From assembly GCA_964607135.1 (NCBI GenBank), contig CAZSIV010000001.1, positions 62,001 through 126,000 of the forward strand: 64,000 bases of DNA, in the 5' to 3' direction. Below, in pieces: positions 1 through 7,509 of the stretch (the stretch's first letter is position 1; each line of letters opens with the position of its first letter). Under the pieces are notes generated by a model. That model worked only from the letters and a program-made list of their open reading frames with translations, searched no databases and was not told the DNA's origin. The position numbers and the translations under genes were made by a program. This DNA comes from Metaruminococcus_A sp964607135 (GTDB taxonomy: Bacteria > Bacillota > Clostridia > Oscillospirales > Ruminococcaceae).

Positions 1-853
1 AGTTGGTGTCCTGGTACTCGTCCACCAGGATATAGCGGAACCTGCTTTGATAATACTCCAGTACATCATCATATGTATCCAAAAGCCGTACGGTGAGGAC
101 GATCAGGTCGTCAAAATCCAGCGCGTTTGCCGCCTTCATCCGCTCCTGATAGCGCTGATACAGCTTCCCGATGGTGGAAAGGCGGTAGTCGTTCCCCGCA
201 GCATTGACGTACTCCTTCGGCGAGAGCATTTTATCCTTGCTGCGGCTGATTTCACCGAGTACCGCTTTGGGCGGAAACGTCTTGTCGCTGACGCCGAGGT
301 CAGCCATGCTGTCCTTGATGACCCGGACGCTGTCATCGGTATCGTAAATCGTAAAATTGCCGGTATAGCCCAGCCGGTCGATGTTCCGGCGCAGGATCCG
401 CACGCAGATGGAGTGAAAGGTTCCCGCATTGACCTCCCCGCCGACATCCTCCCCCAGCATGGAAGCGAGCCGCCCCCGGAGCTCCCCCGCCGCCTTGTTG
501 GTAAAAGTGATCGCCAGGATATTCCAGGGCCTCGGCGGGCGGGCTGCCAGAATTCCCCGCACCGCCTCCCTGTCTTCTTCGTTTGGCTGTGCCGCGAAGC
601 CTTTTAAAAATTCGACTTCCCGCTCGCCGATCCATTCGGGGATGTCTTCTTCCCGGTAGGCGTTCCCGTAGCTGAGCAGGTAGGCAATCCGGTTGACCAG
701 TACGGTTGTCTTTCCGCTTCCGGCGCCCGCCAGAACCAGCAGCGGGCCCTGAACGGTAAAAACCGCCCTGCGCTGCATCTCGTTCATCCTGCTGAATTCA
801 TGTTCCAGAATCTCGCGCTTCAGCGCTGTAAATTCCTTACTGTAATCCGACAT
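1..853 (-). CDS. UvrD/PcrA-type ATP-dependent DNA helicase, N-terminal part (truncated by window edge)
   Basis: Superfamily 1 DNA helicase of the UvrD/PcrA group, which unwinds DNA during repair and replication-conflict resolution. Reading the minus strand from 853 gives an uninterrupted frame to the left edge: MSDYSKEFTAL, then helicase motif I (AGAGSGKT, about residue 40), motif Ia (ITFTNKAAGELRGR), the GTFHSICVRILRR segment, and finally motif II (LVDEYQDTN) within the last few bases. The rest of the protein lies outside the window. An insertion of roughly 40 residues sits between motifs I and Ia, as in several clostridial PcrA-like proteins. An in-frame ATG at 862 is an alternative start; 853 is preferred because GAGG lies about 9 bases upstream of it. 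The family is clear; whether it is PcrA itself or a paralogue is not. Confidence 0.9.
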   Translation of the reverse strand, partial: MSDYSKEFTALKREILEHEFSRMNEMQRRAVFTVQGPLLVLAGAGSGKTTVLVNRIAYLLSYGNAYREEDIPEWIGEREVEFLKGFAAQPNEEDREAVRGILAARPPRPWNILAITFTNKAAGELRGRLASMLGEDVGGEVNAGTFHSICVRILRRNIDRLGYTGNFTIYDTDDSVRVIKDSMADLGVSDKTFPPKAVLGEISRSKDKMLSPKEYVNAAGNDYRLSTIGKLYQRYQERMKAANALDFDDLIVLTVRLLDTYDDVLEYYQSRFRYILVDEYQDTN

Positions 854-889
854 TTCCTTCATCCTCAAATTTATTTTATGCCCCGGACA

Positions 890-1500
890 GAGCGCCCCTG
901 CCGGCAATGTCCGTGCCCGGACTGGGTAATACGCACCCTGACATTATATTGATTTTTGGGCTTTTGTCCTGCGAGGCAGGGTACCCCTGCCGGCAATCGC
1001 ACACTGACATTTTGCCGGTCTCAAGACTGTAATCCTGCGAGGCGCGTTGTACAAAGCATGTATCTCGCGGGTTATCAACACTGTTATCTACACTACCTGT
1101 GAATCGCGATTGACAGCGGAAGTATTCCGCCGCGATTGTTCAGCCGGGATCACACCCGGCGTGCCGCGTGGGGCGGCGAACCGCCGCCGGGCCTGTGCCC
1201 AGGCAGGGCAATTCGCACCTCAAGGTTTTACCGGTTTTTAAGCAATAGACCTGCGAAATGTGTCATACCAGTCAGGACGGATGTGTCTCGCGGGTTACGA
1301 GCTCGCAGGTTTGCGCCGCCTACGGATCGCGTTTGTCCTGCCCGGTCACGGGCAACAAGGTTCCCGGATACCCGCCAGCAATCTTTGATTGCGTCTGCGG
1401 GTGGGGTTCTTTTACCATCTCCGCGAGCGCGTTGTGCGAAGCGGGAATGGTACAAGGTTCTCCGAAACAGTCTGAATCTTTGATTCAGTTCCTATTTCGT
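890..1500. repeat. Gene-free region of about 700 bp with mosaic GC-rich repeat blocks
   Basis: No credible gene lies between the helicase start and 1578. Instead there are short repeated blocks: CCCTGCCGGCAAT occurs near 896 and 985; TCCTGCGAGGC near 967 and 1031; TCTCGCGGGTTA near 1062 and 1285; and ATCGCGNTTG near 1102 and 1326. There is also an inverted repeat, GGCGGCGAACCGCCGCC, near 1171-1187. Several blocks recur on the opposite strand in the 8.07-8.25 kb intergenic region. Open frames here have no recognisable content. Confidence 0.5.
943..970 (-). promoter_or_regulatory. Possible sigma-A promoter for the helicase gene
   Basis: On the minus strand a perfect TATAAT (943-948) is preceded at 16 bases by AGGACA (965-970), four of six matches to TTGACA. 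It would give an untranslated leader of about 85 bases. The -35 is weak and the region is full of repeat-like sequence. Confidence 0.35.
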
Positions 1501-1577
1501 GAGGTTCTTATTATACCACATCCGATAAAAAATGAACAGGTCATTCTGCCCCCATCCAGCCGACGGAAACCCATGCC

Positions 1578-1835
1578 CTACCCTTTTAGGCCGAAGCTCT
1601 GAACCAATCGCAGTTTTTCGGCCCGAGACAATTTTTTCAGTGCCGCCTCCCGCTTCATCGCCTCCTGCTTTGTCTCAAAGGTTTCGTAATATACGAGCAC
1701 CACAGGGCGCCGTGAGCGGGTGTATTTCGCCCCGATGCCGCGGTTATGGGCGTCGACCCTGCGCTCCAGGTCGTTCGTATAGCCGCTGTAGAGCGTTCCG
1801 TCGACACAGCGGAGTATATAGGCATAATATTTCAT
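1578..1835 (-). CDS. GIY-YIG domain protein (YhbQ/URI-like)
   Basis: An 85-residue protein that is almost entirely one GIY-YIG endonuclease-like domain: MKYYAYILRCVDGTLYSGYT carries the YIL...Y.GYT version of the paired motif near residues 4-20, then an Arg in ERRVDAHN and a Glu-containing helix near YYETFETKQEAMKRE. Length matches the stand-alone YhbQ/YazA family. These small proteins are thought to be nucleases or nuclease-like DNA-repair factors, but most have no assigned biological role. A Shine-Dalgarno AGAGGA lies six bases upstream of the ATG. It stands alone between repeat-rich DNA and the decarboxylase terminator. Confidence 0.85.
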   Translation of the reverse strand: MKYYAYILRCVDGTLYSGYTNDLERRVDAHNRGIGAKYTRSRRPVVLVYYETFETKQEAMKREAALKKLSRAEKLRLVQSFGLKG

Positions 1836-1960
1836 CAGCTTCCTCTACCCAGCGCTTCCTAAAAATTCTGGAAAGTGACTCTAAAAACCAACGCCGCCCC
1901 CTCATTTTTTTACACGCTGTTCTTTTAAAAATCCTCTATCTGTAAAGATAAAAACCCGCA

Positions 1961-1996
1961 AAAAGCCCCGGACGCTCTTCGCAGCCCGGGGCTTTT
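1961..1996 (-). terminator. Rho-independent terminator of the oadG-oadB operon
   Basis: Perfect 11-base arms AAAAGCCCCGG (1961-1971) and CCGGGGCTTTT (1986-1996) with a 14-base loop. Read on the minus strand, the stem ends in a T run, placing it just downstream of the OadB stop. Confidence 0.9.
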
Positions 1997-2008
1997 ACAA
2001 GCAGAAAC

Positions 2009-3202
2009 TTACTTAAAAATACTGAGCAGAACGCCCGCAGCAACCGCCGAACCAATGACGCCGGCCACGTTGGGGCCCATTGCGTGCATCAGCAGGAAGT
2101 TGGTTGGGTTCTCCTGCTGGCCGACCTTCTGGGAGACACGGGCCGCCATCGGGACAGCCGAAACGCCGGCGGAACCGATCAGCGGGTTTACCTTGCCCTT
2201 TGTCAGCACATACATCAGGTCGCCGAGCAGTACGCCGCCCGCCGTGCCGAAGCAGAAGGCAATCAAGCCGAGGGCGATAATCGCAAGGGTCTCCGGTTTG
2301 AGGAAGTTATCGCCGACTGCGGTCGCACCGACGGAAACGCCGAGGAAGATCGTGACGATATTCATCAGTTCGTTCTGGGCGGTTTTGCTCAAACGCTCCA
2401 CCACGCCGCTCTCACGCATTAGGTTGCCGAGCATCAGCATACCGACCAGCGGGGCGGCATCCGGAACCAGGAGAGAAACCACCAGGGTGACGACGATCGG
2501 GAAGACGATCTTTTCGGTTTTTGAAACCGGGCGAAGCTGTTTCATCACAACGGAACGCTGTTTCTTGGTTGTGAGGAGCTTCATGATCGGCGGCTGGATG
2601 ATCGGCACCAGCGCCATGTAGGAATAGGCCGCAACTGCGATGGAGCCGAGCAGATGAGGCGCGAGGGTCTTGGTGACGAAGATGGCCGTCGGGCCGTCCG
2701 CACCGCCGATGATGCCGATGGAAGCCGCTTCCGCACCGCCGAACGCAAAATACTCCGGGAAATAGGTGCCGAGCGCCATCGCGCCGATAAAGGTGATGAA
2801 GATGCCCAGCTGCGCCGCCGCGCCGAGGAGGAAGCTCTTCGGGTTTGCGATCAGCGGGCCGAAGTCGGTCATCGCGCCGACGCCGAGGAAGATCAGCGGC
2901 GGATAGATGCCGAGCTTGACGCCGAGATACAGGATATCGATCAGCCCGCCGTCGTGGAGAACGGCGCCGTAGTCGATGTTCGTGCCTGCGAACAGCTCCG
3001 GATGGTACAGCCCGCTCAGCGGGATATTCGCCAAAAACATCCCGAAGGCAATCGGCAGTAAAAGGAGCGGTTCGAATTTTTTAGCGATTGCGAGATAAAG
3101 CAATACGAAGGAAACGAGGATCATCACGCCCTGCTGCCAGGTCATCGACAGGAAGCCCGAGCTGTTGAGGATCCCTTGTAAGGTTTCTACAAATACGTCC
3201 AC
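2009..3202 (-). CDS. Na+-translocating decarboxylase beta subunit (OadB/GcdB/MmdB family)
   Basis: Integral membrane subunit of biotin-dependent Na+-pumping decarboxylases; it decarboxylates carboxybiotin and exports Na+. The 397-residue protein is nearly all hydrophobic helices and contains the family hallmark GGADGPTAIF (about residues 166-175), whose Asp169 corresponds to the ion-coupling aspartate of known OadB proteins, and a conserved NIVTIFLGVSVGATA stretch near residue 283. The start is GTG at 3202 behind AAAGGAA. It follows the gamma-like subunit in the same operon. No carboxyltransferase (alpha) or biotin-carrier gene lies nearby, so the substrate (oxaloacetate, glutaconyl-CoA or methylmalonyl-CoA) cannot be read from this window. 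Confidence 0.9.
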   Translation of the reverse strand: MDVFVETLQGILNSSGFLSMTWQQGVMILVSFVLLYLAIAKKFEPLLLLPIAFGMFLANIPLSGLYHPELFAGTNIDYGAVLHDGGLIDILYLGVKLGIYPPLIFLGVGAMTDFGPLIANPKSFLLGAAAQLGIFITFIGAMALGTYFPEYFAFGGAEAASIGIIGGADGPTAIFVTKTLAPHLLGSIAVAAYSYMALVPIIQPPIMKLLTTKKQRSVVMKQLRPVSKTEKIVFPIVVTLVVSLLVPDAAPLVGMLMLGNLMRESGVVERLSKTAQNELMNIVTIFLGVSVGATAVGDNFLKPETLAIIALGLIAFCFGTAGGVLLGDLMYVLTKGKVNPLIGSAGVSAVPMAARVSQKVGQQENPTNFLLMHAMGPNVAGVIGSAVAAGVLLSIFK

Positions 3203-3268
3203 GGTTTCACGTTCCTTTCAAAAAATAATTTTCAGAGTGTAAATACACCTCAAGCAGGCTGCGACAAA

Positions 3269-3619
3269 TTACTTTTTGTCAGAGCGTTTGATGCTTTTGA
3301 CCGCGTAAGAACCCTGCCCCTCCAGCGCGACGGTCACAGCCGACGTGATCGCGGCAACTGTCTTCGCCGGGATTCCATCCTCCACAGCGGCGTCCACGAC
3401 CGGGCCGGGCCCGACGGGGGGAACGAACGCAGCAGCCTTTGCAGGCGCGGCCTTCTTCTGGGGTTCCGGTTCAGCCGTCTGCTTTTTGCCGAGCTTATCC
3501 ACCAGCGGAACGATCCGGCCGCTCAGATACAAAATAATAACCAAACCGATCAGCGCAGAAAACACGATAATCAAGCCGGTTATGACTATGGCAAAAGTTG
3601 CGCCCCAATCCATATCCAT
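3269..3619 (-). CDS. OadG-family decarboxylase gamma-like subunit
   Basis: A 116-residue membrane anchor. One transmembrane helix occupies about residues 8-32 (ATFAIVITGLIIVFSALIG), followed by an Ala/Pro/Lys-rich linker (residues 48-75) and a small C-terminal segment with the IPAKTVAAITSAVTVAL pattern common in OadG/MmdD proteins. In the family this subunit assembles the complex and links the membrane beta subunit to the soluble carboxyltransferase. It is the first gene of the operon, 66 bases ahead of oadB, has an AAGGAG Shine-Dalgarno, and is read from a strong promoter-like sequence. Family membership rests on architecture and neighbour more than on strict motifs. Confidence 0.75.
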   Translation of the reverse strand: MDMDWGATFAIVITGLIIVFSALIGLVIILYLSGRIVPLVDKLGKKQTAEPEPQKKAAPAKAAAFVPPVGPGPVVDAAVEDGIPAKTVAAITSAVTVALEGQGSYAVKSIKRSDKK

Positions 3620-3681
3620 GTTTGCTTTCTCCTTCTCATATTAAATTGATTCGTCCGTTAAAAAACTAACGATTGAATCCT

Positions 3682-3710
3682 ATTATAACCGATCTCAAAA
3701 AAAATTTCAA
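3682..3710 (-). promoter_or_regulatory. Sigma-A promoter of the oadG-oadB operon
   Basis: On the minus strand TTGAAA (3705-3710) and TATAAT (3682-3687) are separated by exactly 17 bases, about 65 bases upstream of the oadG ATG. Confidence 0.75.
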
Positions 3711-3800
3711 TGAATATCTTTAAGTTTTTCATAATTTCATCCTTTTTTTATTTCGCGGCGCGGATGGATCCGCGTCTGTGCAAAAAGGCCCTATTTTCCA

Positions 3801-3829
3801 TTGCGCTTCCCGCTTCGCTGTATTATAAT
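3801..3829 (+). promoter_or_regulatory. Sigma-A promoter of the mscS-like gene
   Basis: TTGCGC (3801-3806), a 17-base spacer and a perfect TATAAT (3824-3829), ending about 37 bases upstream of the chosen ATG. It is divergent from the oad promoter. Confidence 0.7.
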
Positions 3830-3866
3830 GAGCGCAAAGGGCAATGTCCGGAAAGAAGGTTATTTC

Positions 3867-4697
3867 ATGGCGTTTTTAAATGAAATGTACGCAACCCTCG
3901 TAAAGAGCCTCCCGCAGATCATCACTGCGCTGATCGTTTTCGCAGTGGGGATGGCGGTCGCCCACCTCATCAACAAAATTGTCGAAAAAGCGCTGAATCG
4001 CGGCCGGGTCGACCGCACCCTCTCCTCATTTTTCAAGCCGATTATCCGCATCACCCTTTACGTCGTCGTCGCCATCATCGCGCTCTCCACGGCAGGGGTG
4101 CCGACCGCCACCCTTCTGACGGCCTTCGGCGCGGTGGGCCTCGCCGTCAGCCTGGCGGTGAAGGACTCCCTCTCCAACATGGCGGGCGGGATTCTGCTGC
4201 TTGCCTCCAAGCCCTTCGTCGTCGGAGATGCGGTCGAAGTCAAAGGGGCGACCGGGATCGTCCAGAAGATCAGCATCCTCTACACCCAGATCAACACCTT
4301 CGACAACCGCGAGGTCTTCATTCCGAACGGACAGATTTCGGCGGACGAAATCATCAATATCTCAGCCGAAAAAAACAGGCGGCTCGATCTGGTTTTCGAT
4401 ATCTCTTATTCGGACGACCCGGAGCGGGCGAAAGCGGTCATCTCCAGGCTGGTGGAGGGGCATGAACTCGCCCTGAAGGAGCCCGCGCCTTTGATCCGGG
4501 TCTGCGCGCTGGGGGAAAGCTCGGTCAAGATCGCCTGCAACGTCTGGGTGGAGGGCGCAAATCTCCTCGCCTTGAAATTCGACCTGCTGGAAGGGGTCAA
4601 ACAGGCCTTTGACCGAGAGGGAATCTCCATCCCCTTCCCGCAGCTGGACGTTCATCTCGACCCTGCTCAGCCCGGCGGGGAAGTCAAGCCCCTTTGA
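3867..4697 (+). CDS. Small-conductance mechanosensitive channel, MscS family
   Basis: MscS-type channel that opens on membrane tension and releases solutes during hypo-osmotic shock. The 276-residue product has N-terminal membrane helices (LPQIITALIVFAVGMAVAHL, then a second near ITLYVVVAIIALSTAG), a glycine/alanine-rich pore helix (TLLTAFGAVGLAVSLAVKDS, about residues 80-100), and the cytoplasmic beta domain with PFVVGDAVEVKGATGIV and the FIPNGQI motif. Length matches E. coli MscS (286 residues). The start at 3867 is chosen because GGAAAGAAGG lies seven bases upstream and the protein then begins at the usual family position; an upstream frame extension lacks a ribosome-binding site and overlaps the promoter. 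Confidence 0.92.
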   Translation: MAFLNEMYATLVKSLPQIITALIVFAVGMAVAHLINKIVEKALNRGRVDRTLSSFFKPIIRITLYVVVAIIALSTAGVPTATLLTAFGAVGLAVSLAVKDSLSNMAGGILLLASKPFVVGDAVEVKGATGIVQKISILYTQINTFDNREVFIPNGQISADEIINISAEKNRRLDLVFDISYSDDPERAKAVISRLVEGHELALKEPAPLIRVCALGESSVKIACNVWVEGANLLALKFDLLEGVKQAFDREGISIPFPQLDVHLDPAQPGGEVKPL

Positions 4698-4736
4698 CCG
4701 ATCCGGTTTCTCATAAAATCCTCCGTCATTGTAAAA

Positions 4737-4768
4737 ATCCCGCCGCGTACACAATCACGCGGCGGGAT
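4737..4768 (-). terminator. Terminator between convergent mscS and MGMT-like genes
   Basis: Perfect 12-base arms ATCCCGCCGCGT (4737-4748) and ACGCGGCGGGAT (4757-4768), 8-base loop. The T run (five) follows on the minus strand, so it mainly serves the minus-strand gene, but it may act in both directions. Confidence 0.85.
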
Positions 4769-4860
4769 CGATCGTTTCAGGGCCATTGACCGGAACGATG
4801 AAAAGAAAAGCCTTTCCGCCGATCGGCGGACAAGCCGTCCCAGCACAATTCCCCTATCTG

Positions 4861-5217
4861 TCAAAAGGCGACGGACGATTCCTCTGCCCCTTCTTCCATA
4901 CCGAGAAACACGTCGGAAGAATCCCAGCGGTACTTTTTTAAATCGACTATACCTTCCTCAACCGCAACGCCTTCCCCCTCCAGCAGCCTCTGCTGGGCAT
5001 CGGTTCCGCCGAAGGCAAAAGCAGGCGCCAGACATCCGAACCGGTTGACCACCCGGTGGCAGGGAATTACGCCCGGCCGGGGATTGACATGGAGGGCGTA
5101 TCCCACTACCCGGGAAGCCTTCGGATTTCCCGCAAGCAGGGCGATCTGCCCATAGGTCGCCACCTTCCCTTTGGGGATTTTGCAGACCGCTTCGTAGACA
5201 CGGTCAAAAAACGTCAT
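4861..5217 (-). CDS. MGMT-family DNA methyltransferase domain protein (Ogt/ATL-like)
   Basis: A 118-residue protein equal to the DNA-binding half of O6-alkylguanine-DNA alkyltransferases: FDRVYEAVCKIPKGKVATYG, then GYALHVNP, and the active-site PCHRVV motif with the acceptor cysteine intact (about residue 53). Full-length Ogt is about 160-180 residues; the N-terminal domain is absent, as in the short YbaZ/ATL group, but ATLs normally lack the Cys, so this one may still transfer alkyl groups. The ATG overlaps the stop of the upstream GntR gene (ATGA), implying translational coupling. Repair of alkylated guanine is the family role; why it sits with a citrate-synthase-like enzyme is unknown. Confidence 0.85.
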   Translation of the reverse strand: MTFFDRVYEAVCKIPKGKVATYGQIALLAGNPKASRVVGYALHVNPRPGVIPCHRVVNRFGCLAPAFAFGGTDAQQRLLEGEGVAVEEGIVDLKKYRWDSSDVFLGMEEGAEESSVAF

Positions 5218-5897
5218 TCCGTTTTCCCCCTCTGCGCCAGGGATTTTAACAGGTTTTCCTTGGCCTTTTCGATATGGTTTACCATCAGCCGGGCAGCGGC
5301 TTCCCCGTCCCGCTCGGAAAGGGCCCGGGCAATCGCGCGGTGCTCCCCGACCGATGCCCTGGCACGGCCGGAGGATTTGAAGGAAATCGAGCGGGCGTGG
5401 CGGATGTAGTGGTGAAAGCCGGTCAGCATATGGTTGAGCGGCTTGCTTCGGCTGAACTGGTAAATCGACTCGTGGAACGCACCGTCCATCTCACAAAGCC
5501 GCTCTGCATCCTCTTTCTGCGCGTAAAACTCCTGTAACTCCACGACCTCCCAAAGCGCTTTGCAGTCCTCGTCGGTCATGGATTCCGCCGCCCACCGGAC
5601 GGCCAGGTCTTCGATCCGCATCCGGATCACATAGATGTCCTCGATGTCCTTTTCCGTGACGCCGACCACGACGGCGCCCTTGTTCGGGATGATCTTTACG
5701 AGCCCTTCCAGCTCGAGCTGGCGGAGCGCCTCCCGCACCGGCGTGCGGCTGACCCCGAGCTCTGCCGAGAGCTTCATCTCCCCTAAACTCTCCCCGCCGG
5801 CAAAAGCGCCGGACAGGATCGCCCCTTCGATCTCCTCGAACACCCGGGCCTGAAGGGAGGAAACGCCGTCTGTCTCCAAGGTTTTCAATCTTCCCAT
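5214..5897 (-). CDS. GntR-family transcriptional regulator, FadR/FCD subgroup
   Basis: About 227 residues: an N-terminal winged helix (MKLSAELGVSRTPVREALRQLELEGLV, the classic GntR recognition segment, shown here only as the SRTPVREALRQLE core) and an all-helical FCD ligand domain with the family Arg/His metal or ligand positions (RMRIEDLAVRWA, FHESIYQFS, EHRAIARAL). It lies directly downstream of the Re-citrate-synthase-like gene. A TTG at 5915 overlapping that gene's TGA is an alternative start; ATG 5897 has the better AGG spacing. Two palindromes upstream of the operon (7331-7366) are good candidates for its operator, which would make it autoregulated. The effector is probably an organic acid by family precedent, but this is inference. 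Confidence 0.9.
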   Translation of the reverse strand: MGRLKTLETDGVSSLQARVFEEIEGAILSGAFAGGESLGEMKLSAELGVSRTPVREALRQLELEGLVKIIPNKGAVVVGVTEKDIEDIYVIRMRIEDLAVRWAAESMTDEDCKALWEVVELQEFYAQKEDAERLCEMDGAFHESIYQFSRSKPLNHMLTGFHHYIRHARSISFKSSGRARASVGEHRAIARALSERDGEAAARLMVNHIEKAKENLLKSLAQRGKTE

Positions 5898-5911
5898 CTC
5901 AACCGCCTGCC

Positions 5912-7309
5912 TCAAACCTCATGCCGGGCGCGGCGGTAACGGGCGTGCAGCTCAGGCGCATACCGCTTTACCAGTGCCACAAGCTCCTCGTCGCTGATGA
6001 CCGTCTGCCGCTCCTCCTGATACTGCGCATCGACCCACTCCTTGATCTTCACAACGAGGTCGGCCCGTTTGTCGACCTTCGCCTCGTCCGGCAGTCGATA
6101 GTACTGGTTGATCCAGAAGGCAATCCCCGCCAGCCCCGAGACGTTGCTGACCGAAACAATGGCCGGGCGGCCCAAAATCTTCCCCGTGTCGAAGATATTG
6201 TAGATTTCCTCGTCCTTCAACAGCCCGTCGGCGTGGATTCCAGCCCGGGTGACGTTGAAATTCTGTCCGACAAAAGGGGTCATCGGCGGGATTTCGTAGC
6301 CGATCTCGCTCTGATAATAATCCGCCAGCTCGGTGATCACGGAGGTGTCCATTCCATCCGTCGTCCCTTTCAGGGCGGCGTACTGGATTGCCATCGCTTC
6401 GAGCGGGACGTTCCCCGTCCGCTCCCCAATCCCGAAAAGCGAGCAGTTGACAGCGCACGCGCCGAAAACCCAGGCCGTCGCCGCGTTGGCGACCCCCATA
6501 TAAAAATCGTTGTGCCCATGCCATTCCAGCATCTCGGGCGGAACCTCGGAATAATGCTGCAAGCCGTAGATGATCCCCGGGACGCTCCGCGGCAGGGAAA
6601 CGCCGGTATAGGGCACGCCGTACCCCATCGTGTCGCAGGCGCGGATTTTGATCGGCACTTTTGCATCCTGGGACATCTCCATCAGGGCGTTGGTAAAGGG
6701 CACCACGAAGCCGTAAAAGTCCGCGCGGGTAATGTCCTCGAAATGGCAGCGAGGGCGCAACCCCGCCTCGATCGCGTCCGAAACGACCGAAAGATAATGC
6801 TCCATCGCCTGTCTCCGGGTCATTTTGAGCTTGTTGAAGATGTGGTAGTCCGAACAGCTGACCAGGATTCCGGTCTCGCGGATTCCGATATCCCGAACCA
6901 GCTTGAAATCCTCCTTGCTGGCCCGGATCCAGGTCGTGATCTCCGGGAACCGGTAGCCCAACTCCATACAGCGGGAAAGAGCCTCGCGATCCTTTTCGCT
7001 GTAGACGAAAAACTCGGTCTGGCGAATGATCCCCTTGTCTCCTCCCAGCCGGTGGAGCATCTTGAAGATTTCGACCATCTGTTCGACGGTATAAGGCGCC
7101 CGGGACTGCTGCCCATCTCGGAAAGTCGTGTCCGTAATCCAGATATTCTCCGGCATGTTCATCGGGACGCGACGGTTGTTGAAGGGGATTTTCGGCACCT
7201 CATCATAGGGGTACATGTCGCGGAACAGCCGAGGTTCCGGCACATCCTGCAACGTATAGCGGTAGGTTTTTTCTTCTAAAAGATTCGACTTGGGGTTGAT
7301 CTCGATCAT
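5912..7309 (-). CDS. HMGL-like/DRE-TIM enzyme, probable Re-citrate synthase
   Basis: A 465-residue member of the homocitrate/isopropylmalate synthase family, condensing acetyl-CoA with a 2-oxo acid. Visible motifs: ITDTTFRDGQQ near residue 55 (catalytic Arg-Asp and Gln), HFEDITRADFYG, the metal-binding HGHND near residue 262, and GIGERTGNVPLEA near 290. The N-terminal text (PRLFRDMYPYDEVPKIPFNN, VPMNMPENIWITDTTF) resembles the Re-citrate synthase described in Clostridium kluyveri, so oxaloacetate is the most likely acceptor; a citramalate or isopropylmalate synthase cannot be excluded. Start 7309 is chosen because GAGGTGA lies six bases upstream; an in-frame ATG at 7366 lies in the operator palindrome. 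First gene of a unit with gntR and an MGMT-like gene. Confidence 0.75.
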   Translation of the reverse strand: MIEINPKSNLLEEKTYRYTLQDVPEPRLFRDMYPYDEVPKIPFNNRRVPMNMPENIWITDTTFRDGQQSRAPYTVEQMVEIFKMLHRLGGDKGIIRQTEFFVYSEKDREALSRCMELGYRFPEITTWIRASKEDFKLVRDIGIRETGILVSCSDYHIFNKLKMTRRQAMEHYLSVVSDAIEAGLRPRCHFEDITRADFYGFVVPFTNALMEMSQDAKVPIKIRACDTMGYGVPYTGVSLPRSVPGIIYGLQHYSEVPPEMLEWHGHNDFYMGVANAATAWVFGACAVNCSLFGIGERTGNVPLEAMAIQYAALKGTTDGMDTSVITELADYYQSEIGYEIPPMTPFVGQNFNVTRAGIHADGLLKDEEIYNIFDTGKILGRPAIVSVSNVSGLAGIAFWINQYYRLPDEAKVDKRADLVVKIKEWVDAQYQEERQTVISDEELVALVKRYAPELHARYRRARHEV

Positions 7310-7330
7310 AACCGTCACCTCGTTTGTATT

Positions 7331-7342
7331 ATTGTATACAAT
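7331..7342. promoter_or_regulatory. Operator candidate 1: palindrome ATTGTATACAAT
   Basis: Perfect 12-base palindrome with the GTATAC core seen at many GntR/FCD operators, located 22 bases upstream of the citrate-synthase-like start and just outside its Shine-Dalgarno. The adjacent GntR gene makes autoregulation likely. Confidence 0.6.
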
Positions 7343-7366
7343 GATACACTTTTGAAAGTGTATCAT
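7341..7366. promoter_or_regulatory. Operator candidate 2: 12+2+12 inverted repeat
   Basis: Perfect inverted repeat with arms ATGATACACTTT (7341-7352) and AAAGTGTATCAT (7355-7366) around TG. It abuts the first palindrome, sharing AT. No T run follows, so an operator is more likely than a terminator. Confidence 0.55.
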
Positions 7367-7463
7367 ATCTCTTTCAAGTCGTCAAGGGAAGGCTGTCCTT
7401 ATCCCTTTTCTCTTTCGTGTTGAAAAACGCTCATAAAACTCTTTCATCGCCAAAATGACGGAA

Positions 7464-7494
7464 TGGGCAGGGAGACAAGCTGTCCCCCTGCCCA
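7464..7494 (-). terminator. Hairpin terminator of the GNAT gene
   Basis: Arms TGGGCAGGG (7464-7472) and CCCTGCCCA (7486-7494), extended inside by GACA/TGTC. It lies just downstream of the minus-strand acetyltransferase stop. The following T run is interrupted, so efficiency is uncertain. Confidence 0.55.
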
Positions 7495-7509
7495 ATAAAC
7501 TGGAATGTG

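Noticed and set aside
1047..1602. Several overlapping open frames in the repeat-rich gap
   Set aside because: Low-complexity Arg/Ala/Pro translations created by GC-rich repeats; no start-site support.
5921..7279. Long open frame (about 450 codons) on the plus strand
   Set aside because: Antisense to the Re-citrate-synthase-like gene; its translation is Arg/His/Asp-rich without domains, while the minus frame has clear enzyme motifs.
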